64,000 nt of DNA from Roseibium sediminicola (GTDB lineage: Bacteria > Pseudomonadota > Alphaproteobacteria > Rhizobiales > Stappiaceae), in contig NZ_JALNMJ010000015.1 of assembly GCF_023156505.1 (NCBI RefSeq), positions 1 through 64,000 of the forward strand, in the 5' to 3' direction. Of the stretch, positions 9,303 to 18,507 are shown in pieces. The notes under the pieces were generated by a model. The model saw only the letters and a list, made by a program, of their open reading frames with translations, had not been told where the DNA came from and made no database searches. Within the stretch, counting starts at the first letter, position 1, and the number at the start of each line of letters is the position of its first letter. Position numbers and translations under genes: made by a program.

Positions 9303-9758
9303 TTCGCCACTGGAGTTTCTGCGACGCAGTGCCGCAAGTCGTTTACATAGGACTGGGGCGGTCGATTTTTTGAATGGATTCAGGAACCTGACGGACGTGT
9401 TCCGTTAGGTTACTTGTGCTTTTTGCGCACCTGCAAAGCACAACGCTTTAATTTTCCACAAAAGTGTGTTATATATAACAGCTAGTCGCCAACCACGAGA
9501 ACAACCCCCAAAACGGAGTTTCTGAAATCCTGTCCCGGGCCTCAACAACCGGACGGAGCAAGCTCCCGGCAGCTCATATGACTGACAAGGTTCTAGTGTG
9601 GAAATAGACGACTGACCAGCCCTGACACGCCGCATATCAACAGGCGTTCCACTTTGGATCGCTCGGCGGGCTTCGTGTCGCATAAGAAAAGAGGACCGCA
9701 CGGCGGTCCATCACCGGTCCGGCAAAGACCGATCAACTGCGCAGGAGAGAATACGAGT
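9303..9758. other. Intergenic region with two hairpins between fdxA and carD
   Basis: No gene is seen in these 456 bases. An 11-base-pair hairpin (AACCTGACGGA / TCCGTTAGGTT, 9385-9411) lies 83 bases after fdxA. A second, TTGTGCTTT / AAAGCACAA, spans 9414-9443. Neither is followed at once by a T run, though a TTTAATTTT stretch follows the second. The rest is probably the carD promoter and leader, including an AT-rich block around 9470-9480. Confidence 0.5.
9385..9443 (+). terminator. Possible double-hairpin terminator after fdxA
   Basis: Two adjacent stem-loops with 11 and 9 paired positions (one G-T pair in the first), ending at CGCTTTAATTTT. The weak T tract makes this only a possible intrinsic terminator. 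Confidence 0.4.
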
Positions 9759-10343
9759 ATGGCAACCAGCACCAAAAAGACCGCGCAGCGCCAGGGATTC
9801 AAAACCGGCGAGTACATCGTTTATCCGGCACACGGCGTCGGCCAGATTACCGCCATTGAAGAGCAAAACGTTGCAGGTCACTCTTTGGAGTTGCTCGTTA
9901 TCGTTTTTGAACAGGACAAGATGACCCTTCGTGTCCCGGTCGCCAAGATCGCGTCCGTCGGCATGCGGAAGCTCGGCGATCCGACTGCCGTCAAGAAGGC
10001 TCTCGAAACCGTACGGGGCCGTCCGCGCGTGAAGCGGACCATGTGGAGCCGCCGTGCCCAGGAATATGAAGCCAAGATCAATTCCGGCGATCTGATTGCC
10101 ATTTCCGAGGTGGTCCGCGACCTTTTCCGGTCCGAGAGCCAGCCGGAGCAGTCCTATTCCGAACGCCAGCTTTACGAAGCAGCCCTCGACCGCATGGCGC
10201 GGGAAATCGCTGCGGTGAACAAGTGTTCGGAAACCGAGGCCATCAAGCAGATCGAACAGAATCTGGCAAAGTCTCCGAGCCGCATGAAGGCAGCTGCTGA
10301 AGCCGCCGCGGAAGAAGACGAAGACAAGGAAGAAGCCGCCTGA
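9759..10343 (+). CDS. carD: CarD/CdnL-family transcription regulator
   Basis: A 194-residue protein whose N-terminal part (about 13-75; KTGEYIVYPAHGVGQI and DKMTLRVPVAKI) is the CarD/CdnL/TRCF RNA polymerase-interacting domain. The family binds the beta subunit of RNA polymerase and stabilises open promoter complexes, mainly at housekeeping and rRNA promoters. The C-terminal part is helical and ends in an acidic EEDEDKEEAA tail. ATG 9759 is preceded by AGGAGAGA at 8 bases. The reading frame is open further upstream (from 9654), but that extension has no family similarity. A clear terminator follows. Confidence 0.95.
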   Translation: MATSTKKTAQRQGFKTGEYIVYPAHGVGQITAIEEQNVAGHSLELLVIVFEQDKMTLRVPVAKIASVGMRKLGDPTAVKKALETVRGRPRVKRTMWSRRAQEYEAKINSGDLIAISEVVRDLFRSESQPEQSYSERQLYEAALDRMAREIAAVNKCSETEAIKQIEQNLAKSPSRMKAAAEAAAEEDEDKEEAA

Positions 10344-10374
10344 TCTCAGCGCGGTTCAGTCCGGAAAACGGAAA

Positions 10375-10406
10375 GGGTCTGGAAATTCCAGGCCCTTTTT
10401 CTTTTT
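10375..10406 (+). terminator. Intrinsic terminator of carD
   Basis: Stem GGGTCTGG / CCAGGCCC (one G-T pair) with an AAATT loop, followed by a T-rich tract (TTTTTCTTTTT). It lies 32 bases after the carD stop. Confidence 0.85.
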
Positions 10407-10532
10407 GCCGCCGCGGATGATCGCGTCTTGTTCACGCGAAAGTGCACAATTTTCTGCCCCTACGGAAGCCACATGTGATCTAACCTGAAGTCAGGTACGT
10501 AGAACCCCCGATACCACATCGGAGTGTCGATC

Positions 10533-11396
10533 ATGTCCATGAGCGAAAAACGGCAACTGGTGCAAGCCGCGATGAAGGCGCCTTACCTCACGCGCGAGGA
10601 GGAGCTGGACCTCGCATTGCGATGGCGGCACGAGCGGGACGAAAAGGCACTGGAAAAACTGTCGCTCTCCCACATGCGCCTGGTGATTGCGGTTGCCTCC
10701 CGGTTTCGCAATTTCGGTCTGAACCTCGGTGACCTGATTCAGGAAGGCCATGTCGGCCTGCTGGAAGCCGCCGCCCGGTTCGAGCCGGAGCGGGAGGTCC
10801 GCTTCTCAACCTATGCCACCTGGTGGATCCGCGCCTCGATCCAGGACTATATCCTGCGCAACTGGTCGATCGTGCGCGGCGGCACTTCCTCGTCCCAAAA
10901 GGCGCTGTTCTTTAATCTGCGCCGGCTGCGCGCGAAACTCTCCAGCAACCAGACGCCGCTCACCGACAGCGAACTGCATCAGAAGATCGCCGATGCCATT
11001 GGCGTCAAACAGGCCGATGTCGCGCTGATGAATGCGCGCCTCTCCGGTCCGGACACTTCCCTCAACGCGCCGGTGACCGACAGCGACGGTTCAAGCGCCG
11101 ATCGGCAGGATTTCCTGGTGTCAGACGCGCCCCTGCCCGATGAAATCGTCACCGGCCATATCGACAGCGAACGACGCCACAGATGGCTGAATTCGGCGCT
11201 GGAGGTGCTCAGCGAACGGGAGTTGAAGATCGTGCGCGAACGCCGTCTGTCGGAAGACGGCGCCACGCTGGAATCCCTCGGTGCCAAGCTCGGCATTTCC
11301 AAGGAGCGGGTTCGCCAAATCGAAAGCCGCGCCATGGAGAAACTGAAATCCGCGCTCCTGGCAGCCCAGCCCGATGAAGCTGTTTACAGCGCCTGA
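10533..11396 (+). CDS. rpoH2: RNA polymerase sigma-32-type factor RpoH (RpoH2-like)
   Basis: A 287-residue sigma-70 family member. Region 2 (GDLIQEGHVGLLEAA ... RFSTYATWWIRASIQDYILRNWSIV) and a C-terminal helix-turn-helix region 4 (ERVRQIESRAMEKL) are present. The RpoH box region reads QKALFFNLRRLR, which marks a heat-shock-type sigma. Alphaproteobacteria commonly have two RpoH proteins; the second often responds to oxidative or singlet-oxygen stress. Assigning this one as RpoH2 rests on general resemblance and its place next to carD. ATG 10533 follows GGAG by 8 bases; an in-frame GTG at 10524 overlaps that site. A terminator follows. Confidence 0.92.
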   Translation: MSMSEKRQLVQAAMKAPYLTREEELDLALRWRHERDEKALEKLSLSHMRLVIAVASRFRNFGLNLGDLIQEGHVGLLEAAARFEPEREVRFSTYATWWIRASIQDYILRNWSIVRGGTSSSQKALFFNLRRLRAKLSSNQTPLTDSELHQKIADAIGVKQADVALMNARLSGPDTSLNAPVTDSDGSSADRQDFLVSDAPLPDEIVTGHIDSERRHRWLNSALEVLSERELKIVRERRLSEDGATLESLGAKLGISKERVRQIESRAMEKLKSALLAAQPDEAVYSA

Positions 11397-11420
11397 CCAA
11401 GATCCAAGACGACCACTGAC

Positions 11421-11448
11421 ATGGGAGCCGCAATGGCTCCCATTTTTT
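11421..11448 (+). terminator. Intrinsic terminator of rpoH2
   Basis: Perfect 9-base-pair stem ATGGGAGCC / GGCTCCCAT with a GCAAT loop, followed by TTTTT; 24 bases after the stop codon. Confidence 0.92.
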
Positions 11449-11540
11449 GTGGTTTCCCGCATAACCCTCGCCAAAACCACTGTTTCACCCCGAGCAGGCA
11501 CAAAGCGCCGTCACGCAGGATCCGACACCCCCAATAGAGC

Positions 11541-11580
11541 AAGTGGCCACTCCTTCGAGACGGACCTGAAGGTTCTCCGC
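11541..11580. repeat. Decayed fragment of a family A repeat
   Basis: Contains CAAGTGGCCACTCCTTCGAGACGGACCT split over the fragment, matching the middle and right arm of the family A repeats. The terminal CAGGATGAC is altered to CCGCAGAAT and the left arm is not clear. Confidence 0.5.
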
Positions 11581-11617
11581 AGAATTTGTTTGTACAAGCA
11601 GGTTCTCGGAAAGCGGC

Positions 11618-13141
11618 CTAGTCCACCACCAGCTTGATCGCCGTACCGGCCGGAATTGCCTTGTCCGCGCCAAGATCGTTCAGGATGGTGAAGAATTCGA
11701 GCCGCCTGGACGGTTCCACCCCGCTCATGCCGATGGCCAGCTTGCGCGCCGTGTCGCCCGGCTTCGACTGCACCACCTTGATCCGAAGCGACCTGAGGCG
11801 CGCGCGTTCCGTCGGCGACAGCTGCGTGAAGCTCTCGACGGTTTCGTGGAAATCCCGGTCGAACCGGTCGTTCGGCGAACGGCTGGCGAAGATGAAGCGG
11901 TAACCCGTCTTGCCGATGCGCACCACCGCAATCCGGAAGGACCAGCCTTGCGTGATCGCCGCGCCGGTTACCGCCGGCAGGCCGTTGATGGTGGTCTCGC
12001 GCACGCTGGCCGGCAGAAGGCCATTGATCCAGCCGGAATTCATGTAGTCCCGCAGGCTGGAATAACCGCTGACATCGGCACCGTCGAACCGGATGGCGGT
12101 GCCGTCGCCATTGCTGGCCAGCACGGCTTCCGGCGTGTTTTCCAGAATATAGCCCGCAGGCACGGTGTAGCCGATGCCGAGCGCCTTGTGCAGGAACGAC
12201 CGGCCGCGCACGAAGCCTTCCAGCGGATCGTCGCCGAACAGCATGCCGTTGATCTGGCTGAGATAGCGTTCCCGGTCACGTTCGCCGATGCCCGGCGCGC
12301 CGATCTGGCGGGCGGAACGCACCGCGATCTGAAGCCGCTCCGGCGTCGACGGGTGCGAGGACAGGAAGTCGGGCGCCGATGAGCCGGACTTGTCGGCGGA
12401 CTGATATTGCGCAAACGCCGCCATCGAGCGGAGGAACCGGGCGGCCGCGTACGGATCGAAGCCTGCCTTGGCCAGGGTCTTGACCCCGATCGCATCCGCC
12501 TCCAGTTCCTGCACCTGGCTGAAGCGCGCGAACGACAGCTGCGAGGAGATGATCGCCTTGCGTGCTTCCTCGCTGTCCTGGACCACATCGGTCAGGATCC
12601 GGTTGGCAAGCTGCTTGGCTTCTGCCCGCTGCTGCCGCTTGATGGCGTGGCTGGCGGTCACATGGGCCATCTCGTGGGCCAGCACGGCGGCCACTTCCGA
12701 CGTGTCATTGGCAAGCGCCAGCAGGCCGCGGGTGACATAGAGATAGCCGCCCGGCAGCGCGAAGGCGTTGATCGCCGGTGAATTCAGGATGGTGATCTTG
12801 TAGCTCTGGGACGGGTCGTCGGAGGCGGCGACAAGACGGCCGACCACGCTGGCGACCGCCCGTTCCGCGCCGGCATCCTTGTAGACACCGCCATAGGTGG
12901 CCACAACGCGGGGATGTTCGCGCTCGCCGATACCGGCGGCAAGGTTCGGACGCAGGGTCCCCGGTGCCACCGTGGTGCCGACACTTGGCCCGTCGCCGAG
13001 AAGCTGGCAGGAGGCAAGCAGCAGCGCGGCAACACAGGCTAGCGCGCCGCGCAAGGGACCGCGCAAGCGGCTGCGCCCGGTGCATGGCTGTGCCCTCGAT
13101 CCGCCGGGGCACCGGAAATCAGATGTTGCCTTGGCCTTCAC
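11618..13141 (-). CDS. M48-family metalloprotease lipoprotein (BepA/LoiP-like)
   Basis: A 507-residue protein. The N-terminus carries a hydrophobic stretch ending LLLASC, a lipobox, so it is probably a lipoprotein of the periplasmic side. The zinc-binding motif HEMAH (about residue 155) and the downstream ELEADAIG third ligand identify the M48 peptidase family. Bacterial homologues such as BepA survey outer-membrane protein assembly. The C-terminal 100 residues contain an SPxE-x-R...KVVQSKPGDTARKLA segment resembling a LysM-like or M48-associated domain. The GTG start at 13141 lies just after the stop of the upstream nuclease-like gene, with GAAGGG before it, so the two genes form an operon. 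Confidence 0.88.
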   Translation of the reverse strand: MKAKATSDFRCPGGSRAQPCTGRSRLRGPLRGALACVAALLLASCQLLGDGPSVGTTVAPGTLRPNLAAGIGEREHPRVVATYGGVYKDAGAERAVASVVGRLVAASDDPSQSYKITILNSPAINAFALPGGYLYVTRGLLALANDTSEVAAVLAHEMAHVTASHAIKRQQRAEAKQLANRILTDVVQDSEEARKAIISSQLSFARFSQVQELEADAIGVKTLAKAGFDPYAAARFLRSMAAFAQYQSADKSGSSAPDFLSSHPSTPERLQIAVRSARQIGAPGIGERDRERYLSQINGMLFGDDPLEGFVRGRSFLHKALGIGYTVPAGYILENTPEAVLASNGDGTAIRFDGADVSGYSSLRDYMNSGWINGLLPASVRETTINGLPAVTGAAITQGWSFRIAVVRIGKTGYRFIFASRSPNDRFDRDFHETVESFTQLSPTERARLRSLRIKVVQSKPGDTARKLAIGMSGVEPSRRLEFFTILNDLGADKAIPAGTAIKLVVD

Positions 13142-13151
13142 GTGCTGCCCT

Positions 13152-14027
13152 TCAATCGTCCAGTACCACCAATTGTTCCGGATGCCGCAGCGTGATCAGC
13201 GGCCCGTCTTTCAGCTCCACCACACCGCGCAGTTCGACAAACCGGCCCGCCAGCGCGTCCAGCGCTCCGGCCGCGCCGCCCAGCGCCGCGCTGAACCGGT
13301 CTTCCTCCGCCGTCTTCAGCGTGCCCGTCACATCTGTTTTCCAGTATTTTCCGAAGTTGAGATAGCGGGTACGGCGGGTTTTTCCAAGAGAAACAATGCG
13401 CCCGCGCGCAATCACATAGCGCCCGGCGGCGGCCTCCAGAGGCCCGGGCCGGTCCGTGGAATAGATCCGGACCGTGCCGCCCTGGCGCCAGATCCCCATG
13501 CCGGTCCGCCGTGCGTGGCTTTCGGCGCGGCGCAACGCCTGCGCACAGGCGGCTTCGCCATGACCGGGCGCAAAGATGGCGCGTCCCGCTTCCAGCTGGA
13601 GCGCTTGCCACAACCCGGCTTCGCCGGCTCGTCCGGTCACGATCCAGGCGGGTATCAGCCCCCAGCGGTTCGGTTCACCCAGCGCGATGGCGGAAAACTC
13701 TTCAGCCGGTGCGTCCACCGTCCTGGCATCCGGCGGGGATTGATCAGCCGCTCGCTCCGGGAAGCGCAGGTCGCTGGCGAAATAGCGTGCGCCATCCGCC
13801 GCAAGGAACAGATTTTCGGCGGGGGCGTAGGTGACGCTTACACCTTTGACCGGATCCGCGGCGCAATCCTTGAGGATGACCGTGTGACCGGCCTCGTCGG
13901 CAAGGGTGCTTCCAACAGACAGAAGCGCGACGCACAGCCCCAGGCAGGCCGCGCCCACGCGCACTCTCCGCCCGCGCCCGCGGGCCGTCTTTCCAGGTCT
14001 GGCCAACCTTAGCGGCACGGTCCCCAC
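13152..14027 (-). CDS. Secreted thermonuclease-like (SNase) protein
   Basis: A 291-residue protein with a predicted signal peptide (hydrophobic core VGAACLGLCVALLSVGS, cleavage near TLADE). The middle part resembles the staphylococcal nuclease fold (EAACAQALRRAESHARRTGMGIW is typical of the SNase C-terminal segment). The end (YVIARGRIVSLGKTRRTRYLNFGKYWKTDVTG) resembles the DNA-binding OB-like tail found in alphaproteobacterial SNase-related proteins. The full set of SNase catalytic residues is not obvious, so nuclease activity is uncertain. GTG 14027 is the start used; ribosome binding is weak. It is cotranscribed with the M48 protease gene, 10 bases apart. Confidence 0.7.
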   Translation of the reverse strand: MGTVPLRLARPGKTARGRGRRVRVGAACLGLCVALLSVGSTLADEAGHTVILKDCAADPVKGVSVTYAPAENLFLAADGARYFASDLRFPERAADQSPPDARTVDAPAEEFSAIALGEPNRWGLIPAWIVTGRAGEAGLWQALQLEAGRAIFAPGHGEAACAQALRRAESHARRTGMGIWRQGGTVRIYSTDRPGPLEAAAGRYVIARGRIVSLGKTRRTRYLNFGKYWKTDVTGTLKTAEEDRFSAALGGAAGALDALAGRFVELRGVVELKDGPLITLRHPEQLVVLDD

Positions 14028-14242
14028 CTCAGCCGATCAAAAGGGGTCACCCCTTTCCCAGGGCGCCTTCATGAACAGGCGGCTCGGGCAAAGCTGAGAA
14101 AGTGGTCACGACGAACCTCTGTGCTACGCACGGAATACGGCAAGTCCAAGACAACAGCCCAAAAACCCGCCCCAGCCCGCACAATCGCCCCGCGACTGAG
14201 GGGGTCGCCAAGCCCGCCAAATCATGTTATCCGCTGACTTAA

Positions 14243-14319
14243 GGCCCCGTAGCTCAGCAGGATAGAGCATCAGATTCCTAATCTGAGGGTCGCGCGTTCG
14301 AATCGCGCCGGGGTCACCA
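14243..14319 (+). tRNA. tRNA-Arg (anticodon CCT)
   Basis: A full cloverleaf can be drawn: acceptor GGCCCCG pairs with CGGGGTC (one G-T pair), anticodon stem TCAGA/TCTGA with loop TTCCTAA giving anticodon CCT, T-loop GTTCGAATC, and an encoded CCA end (14317-14319). It reads AGG codons. A truncated hsdM sits 23 bases from its 3' end, consistent with use as an integration site. Confidence 0.97.
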
Positions 14320-14342
14320 AAATCTCTATATTTCTCAATTAA

Positions 14343-14639
14343 CTATTTGGCAGACCACAACGATGCCGGCCGCGCCGGTGCGAATCCCTTGAAGACCGGC
14401 CATCTCAGATCGCTGTAAGGCCGGCCGCGCGGGTCATTTCCGTTCGGAAAGATCACCCGTTCCATCGGCTTTCCGAACCGGTTCGCCTTGCGCTCCTCCC
14501 GCGTTTGAATATCGTCCAGGCCGCGCATGAACAGGAGATAAGTGATCTGTTCGATCACCTCGTGTGGATTGGCGATGCCACCCGCCCAAAAAGCATTCCA
14601 GACACTGTCGATCTTGTTGCGCAGCTCTCCGGTGATCAC
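14343..14639 (-). pseudogene. Truncated HsdM, type I restriction-modification methyltransferase subunit
   Basis: The 98 residues begin ITGELRNKIDSVWNAFW and continue with EVIEQITYLLFMRGLDD and PNGNDPRGRPYSDLRW, the conserved N-terminal helical domain (HsdM_N) of type I methyltransferases. Intact HsdM proteins run to about 500 residues and carry NPPF-type catalytic motifs; none of that is present. The homology stops about 12 codons before the stop codon, right beside the tRNA-Arg 3' end. GTG 14639 has AAGGAGG about 10 bases upstream, so translation may still start. No hsdS or hsdR is near. This looks like the boundary scar of a lost or rearranged island. Confidence 0.85.
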
Positions 14640-14745
14640 GGGACGGAGCCTCCTTGTTTTCTGATTCGCCCGTGCAATTTAAAAGTGCTTTCGCGCGCAG
14701 GAAAGAGGCGGCGATCCATGGATCGAATAGAGTTCGGGCGACCGC

Positions 14746-15354
14746 TCAGAAACGCTTGATCCTGGTATCAGCGTGCCCATAGGCGCCTGCGTCCGCGAGC
14801 ACCATGAAATCCAAGCCTGTCTCCGCCTCTGCGCGAAGCACAACTTCTGCTGCCGCGCGTGCGTCTTCCTCCCCGTCGTGATGCCTGAATACGAGACCAA
14901 GATGGCTTTTGAGCGACTTCAGGCCATGGCCGCCATTTCCTTTAAGCTCCGGCCACGCCCGGCGGGCAACAGCAACACTGTCCCGCCAGTGCCAGTCCGG
15001 TGCAAGACAGCCATGCAACGAGCAGGCAGCGTTGACCGCGCTGCGGTCGAAACTGCTGTGCTGGAAGACAGTATGGCCTGCGACCACCTGCGTGAGCATG
15101 GCAAGCACCTCCGGAAAACGCGGGGCGCCTCGCACGGTCTCCTCGTTGATGCCGTGGACCCAGGTGCAGGTCCAGGTCGGCGTACAGGGATCGACATAGG
15201 TCGACCAGGTCGCGACCGATCCGTCCATATCGACACAGGCAAGACCCACCTGGCAGATGCTGGCGCGGTCGTTGTTTGCCGTTTCGACATCCAGAGCCAT
15301 GAAACGAAAAGACCCCGTGGGGAGCAGCTTTCCAGCAGTTCGATCAAAAATCAC
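14746..15354 (-). CDS. DnaQ-like 3'-5' exonuclease (DEDDh family)
   Basis: About 202 residues. The motif FMALDVETANNDRASICQVG carries the first acidic pair (D-x-E), WVHGINEETVRGAP matches the Exo II region, and HHDGEEDARAAAEV the final H-x(4-5)-D motif, so the catalytic set of the RNase T/DNA polymerase III epsilon family appears complete. Proteins like this trim DNA or RNA 3' ends; the substrate is unknown. The frame is open up to 15435 (TTG), but GTG 15354 has AAGGGG 8 bases upstream and begins just before the domain, so I prefer it. It is downstream of cbbR on the same strand with a gap of about 180 bases. Confidence 0.85.
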   Translation of the reverse strand: MIFDRTAGKLLPTGSFRFMALDVETANNDRASICQVGLACVDMDGSVATWSTYVDPCTPTWTCTWVHGINEETVRGAPRFPEVLAMLTQVVAGHTVFQHSSFDRSAVNAACSLHGCLAPDWHWRDSVAVARRAWPELKGNGGHGLKSLKSHLGLVFRHHDGEEDARAAAEVVLRAEAETGLDFMVLADAGAYGHADTRIKRF

Positions 15355-15531
15355 GGGCACTTCCCCTTCTTGTTGCACAATATCTTTCCCGCTGGAGCTC
15401 AAGCGCTGCCATGACACGCCGGAGACGATCCCCAATGACCCTGGTCGTTCGGGCGCCGCCTTTCGCCACCAGTAACACCGAATGGCAGTACACCCGCATC
15501 GCTTCCGTGTGCCGCACGTCTCCCATCTCCC

Positions 15532-16479
15532 TCACCCCCGCAACAACGCGCTGATCTCGTCCTCCGCCAGCAGTGCTTCGCCGTTGCTGCGGATATAGTC
15601 CAGAACCGTCGTCATCGCCGGGTCCGGGGTGAGGTCGGCGCGGTGCAGGACGAACCAGTGGCGGACGATCGGCAGGGGCGCAGCGCGCAGGATGGCGAGG
15701 CGGCCGGATTTCAGTTCCTCGATCACCGTGTGGGCGGAAATCAGGGCAATGCCGAGACCGGCGATCACCGCCTGTTTGATCGACTCGTTCGATTCCATTT
15801 CCGTGAAGGTGAAGGTCTGGCCTTCGCCGAGCTGGTCCAGAAACCGCATCGACAGGATGCGCGTGCCCGAGCCGGGTTCGCGCATGATGAAATTCTCTTT
15901 CAGGATATCGGACTTGTCGGCCTTCCCGGCCGCGACCAGCGGATGTTCCGGGTGGGCAATCAGGATATGGGGATGATCGCCGATATTAAAGGCGGTCACC
16001 TCCGGCTGGCGCGGCGGACGGCCCATGATCGCCAGGTCGATCTTGCCCGAGCCCAGATCTGAAATGGTCCTGTCCCGGTTGCCCACCTGCAGCACCACCT
16101 CGATATCCGGATAGTCCCGTTTCAGCTGCGCCACGATAGAGGGTGCAAAATATTTGCCGGTGCTGACGACGCCCAGGACCACACGGCCCGCCCGGCCCTT
16201 TTTCATGGCATCGATGCTGCCGACGGCCCGGGTCAGGGCAGACAGCGAGGCTTCGTAAGCCTCCAGCAGCGCCCGCCCGGCTGCCGTCGCCTCGAAGCCC
16301 CCGGCTCTGGCCCGGTTGACCAGCGCGCAGCCGAAATTTTCCTCCAGAACCTTGAGCTGGGTGTGGACCGCGGGCGGTGTCAGACCCAGAACATCCGCAG
16401 AAGCACTGATACTGCCGGTCTTCACGACGGCAGCCAGCGCCCGCAACTGCTTGAAAGTGATCGTGTTTATCAGCGTCAT
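15532..16479 (-). CDS. cbbR: LysR-type regulator of the Calvin cycle operon, CbbR
   Basis: A 315-residue LysR-type regulator, divergent from the cbb operon 94 bases away. The winged helix-turn-helix is at residues about 5-65 (TFKQLRALAAVVKTGSISASADVLGLTPPAVHTQLKVLEE) and a periplasmic-binding-protein-like effector domain follows. CbbR proteins activate cbb operons in response to Calvin cycle intermediates or NADPH. Position and the FKQLRALAAVVKTGS type of N-terminus support the assignment. The stop codon TGA overlaps a GTG that opens a 63-codon frame, considered separately and not accepted as a gene. Confidence 0.93.
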   Translation of the reverse strand: MTLINTITFKQLRALAAVVKTGSISASADVLGLTPPAVHTQLKVLEENFGCALVNRARAGGFEATAAGRALLEAYEASLSALTRAVGSIDAMKKGRAGRVVLGVVSTGKYFAPSIVAQLKRDYPDIEVVLQVGNRDRTISDLGSGKIDLAIMGRPPRQPEVTAFNIGDHPHILIAHPEHPLVAAGKADKSDILKENFIMREPGSGTRILSMRFLDQLGEGQTFTFTEMESNESIKQAVIAGLGIALISAHTVIEELKSGRLAILRAAPLPIVRHWFVLHRADLTPDPAMTTVLDYIRSNGEALLAEDEISALLRG

Positions 16480-16573
16480 TTAATTTTTTTGAAAGCCGGT
16501 TCCGAAGTTTTAAATTCAGTTTACATTCAGAACCGTGAATATCAAGGCCAGCCCACAAGGACGGGAGGCCTTG
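16480..16573. promoter_or_regulatory. cbbR-cbb intergenic control region
   Basis: This AT-rich spacer between the divergent genes must hold both promoters and the CbbR sites. Visible: a direct repeat ATTCAG at 16514-16519 and 16525-16530, one helical turn (11 bases) apart, within a run matching the loose T-N11-A LysR rule. The exact operator is an inference. Confidence 0.55.
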
Positions 16574-17581
16574 ATGAAAGCGACACGCCCGGCAATAGAC
16601 CCGGCCCGAATTCCATTGGAAGGTTTTGCGCTGCTCAACGGCCTGTGCCAGGTCGTGGAAAGCCTGTCGCGGACCATCGCCATGGGTCCTCTGACCGGCG
16701 GCCTCGGCCGCGAAGTCGGCCGGAACACGGACGGCGATGACCAGAAGGCGCTCGATGTCGAGGCGGACAGAGCCTTTCTCGACGCCCTCGCCAAGTGCGA
16801 TATCCGCTGGTACGCGTCCGAGGAACAGGACGCGGTCCTGGAGGTGACGCCCGGCGGCCGCTACGCGCTGGCCATCGATCCGCTCGACGGCTCCTCCAAC
16901 ATCGACGTCAACGTCTCGATCGGCACCATTTTTTCCGTCTTCGAGGCCAACAATGATCCGGAAGCCTCGTTCCTGCGGCCGGCCCGGGACCAGCTCGCGG
17001 CGGGCTATTTCATCTACGGTCCGCAGACCGCGCTGATCGTGACCTTCGGCTCCGGCGTGCAGCATTATGTGCTCGACCCGATCGACCGCCAGTTCAAGCT
17101 GGCCAACGACCGCCTGCTCATTCCGGAAACCGCCAGCGAATTTGCCATCAACGCGTCGAACTACCGCCACTGGTCCCGGCCGGTGCGGGCCTATATCGAC
17201 GATTGCCTGGCCGGCGCCGACGGTCCTCGGGCCAAGAATTTCAACATGCGCTGGGTGGCGTCTCTGGTCGCCGAGACCCACCGCATCCTGAGCCGCGGCG
17301 GCATCTTTCTATATCCGGCGGACAGCCGGCCCGGCTACGACAAGGGCCGCCTGCGCACGGTCTATGAATGCGCGCCGATCGCCTTTCTCGTCGAACAGGC
17401 CGGCGGCAAGGCAACCACCGGAACCGATCGCCTGCTCGACCAGACCGCCAGCGAACTCCATCAGCGCACACCGTTTGTCTTCGGATCCGCCGACAAGGTC
17501 GACCGGATCACCGCCTATCACGACCTGCCCGACCAGGAGGCTTCCGCCCTGTTCGGCACCCGCGGCCTGTTCCGCGGCTGA
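16574..17581 (+). CDS. fbp: Class I fructose-1,6-bisphosphatase
   Basis: A 335-residue cytosolic enzyme removing the 1-phosphate from fructose 1,6-bisphosphate, in Calvin cycle regeneration and gluconeogenesis. The metal/phosphate motif [10 protein letters not shown] (about residue 101) and [19 protein letters not shown] and GGIFLYPAD are all class I features. Cbb-operon versions may also act on sedoheptulose bisphosphate. ATG 16574 has GGAGG 5 bases upstream; the frame is open to 16535, but without such a site. First gene of the cbb operon (often named cbbF), 42 bases before prk. Confidence 0.96.
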   Translation: MKATRPAIDPARIPLEGFALLNGLCQVVESLSRTIAMGPLTGGLGREVGRNTDGDDQKALDVEADRAFLDALAKCDIRWYASEEQDAVLEVTPGGRYALAIDPLDGSSNIDVNVSIGTIFSVFEANNDPEASFLRPARDQLAAGYFIYGPQTALIVTFGSGVQHYVLDPIDRQFKLANDRLLIPETASEFAINASNYRHWSRPVRAYIDDCLAGADGPRAKNFNMRWVASLVAETHRILSRGGIFLYPADSRPGYDKGRLRTVYECAPIAFLVEQAGGKATTGTDRLLDQTASELHQRTPFVFGSADKVDRITAYHDLPDQEASALFGTRGLFRG

Positions 17582-17623
17582 CACCAGCGCCCTTCGGCGC
17601 AGCAAAGATTTTGAAGGATCATC

Positions 17624-18496
17624 ATGTCCAAGAAACATCCGATCATCTCGGTGACCGGCTCCTCGGGTGCGGGCACGACGACGGTCAAGACCACATTCGA
17701 CCAGATCTTCCGGCGCGAGGGCATCAGCACCGTTTCCATCGAGGGCGATGCCTTTCACCGCTACGACCGCGCCGCCATGAAGCAGGAGCTGGACGCCCGC
17801 AAGAGCGCCGGCGACGAGACCTTCAGCCATTTCAGCTACGACGCCAACGAACTGGAGAAGCTGGAAGAGGTGTTCCGCAGCTATGGCGAGACCGGCCGGG
17901 GCGAGACCCGGCATTACGTCCATGACGACGAAGAGGCGGCGCGTTACGGTGCCGAACCTGGCACCTTCACCGGCTGGGCGCCTTTCGAGGAAGGCTCGGA
18001 CCTCCTGTTCTACGAAGGCCTGCACGGCGCCGTCGTCAATGACACAGTCAACCTGTCGGCTCTGGCGGATCTGAAGATTGGTGTTGTCCCGGTGATCAAC
18101 CTGGAATGGATCCAGAAGATCCACCGCGACAAGGACCGGCGCGGTTATTCGACCGAAGCCGTCACCGATACGATCCTGCGGCGCATGCACGCCTATGTGC
18201 ATTGCATCTGCCCGCAATTCACCGAGACGGACATCAACTTCCAGCGCGTTCCCGTGGTCGACACGTCCAACCCCTTCATTGCCCGCTGGATCCCGACGCC
18301 GGACGAGAGCCTGGTCGTCATCCGCTTCAAGAACCCGCGCGGCATCGACTTCGCCTACCTCCGGACGATGATCCACGACAGCTGGATAACCCGCGCCAAT
18401 TCCATCGTCATTCCCGGCGGCAAGATGGATCTGGCGATGCAGCTGATCTTCACGCCGATGATCATGCGCCTCGTCAACGAATCCCGGCGCGCCTGA
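17624..18496 (+). CDS. prk: Phosphoribulokinase
   Basis: A 290-residue enzyme that phosphorylates ribulose 5-phosphate with ATP to make the RuBisCO substrate. The P-loop GSSGAGTTT is at residues about 12-20, and [11 protein letters not shown] and [10 protein letters not shown] match the substrate-binding segments of the proteobacterial (octameric, NADH-activated) type. Length is normal for this class. With RuBisCO it is one of the two Calvin cycle-specific enzymes, so its presence supports a working cycle. The symbol cbbP is also used. It lies 11 bases before tkt in the same operon. Confidence 0.97.
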   Translation: MSKKHPIISVTGSSGAGTTTVKTTFDQIFRREGISTVSIEGDAFHRYDRAAMKQELDARKSAGDETFSHFSYDANELEKLEEVFRSYGETGRGETRHYVHDDEEAARYGAEPGTFTGWAPFEEGSDLLFYEGLHGAVVNDTVNLSALADLKIGVVPVINLEWIQKIHRDKDRRGYSTEAVTDTILRRMHAYVHCICPQFTETDINFQRVPVVDTSNPFIARWIPTPDESLVVIRFKNPRGIDFAYLRTMIHDSWITRANSIVIPGGKMDLAMQLIFTPMIMRLVNESRRA

Positions 18497-18507
18497 AGGA
18501 GCTTGTC

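Noticed and set aside
15344-15535. 63-codon frame starting GTG at the cbbR stop (GTGA overlap)
   Set aside because: The overlap looks like coupling, but the peptide is Arg-rich, matches nothing and runs across the start region of the exonuclease gene in another frame. Possible but not supported.
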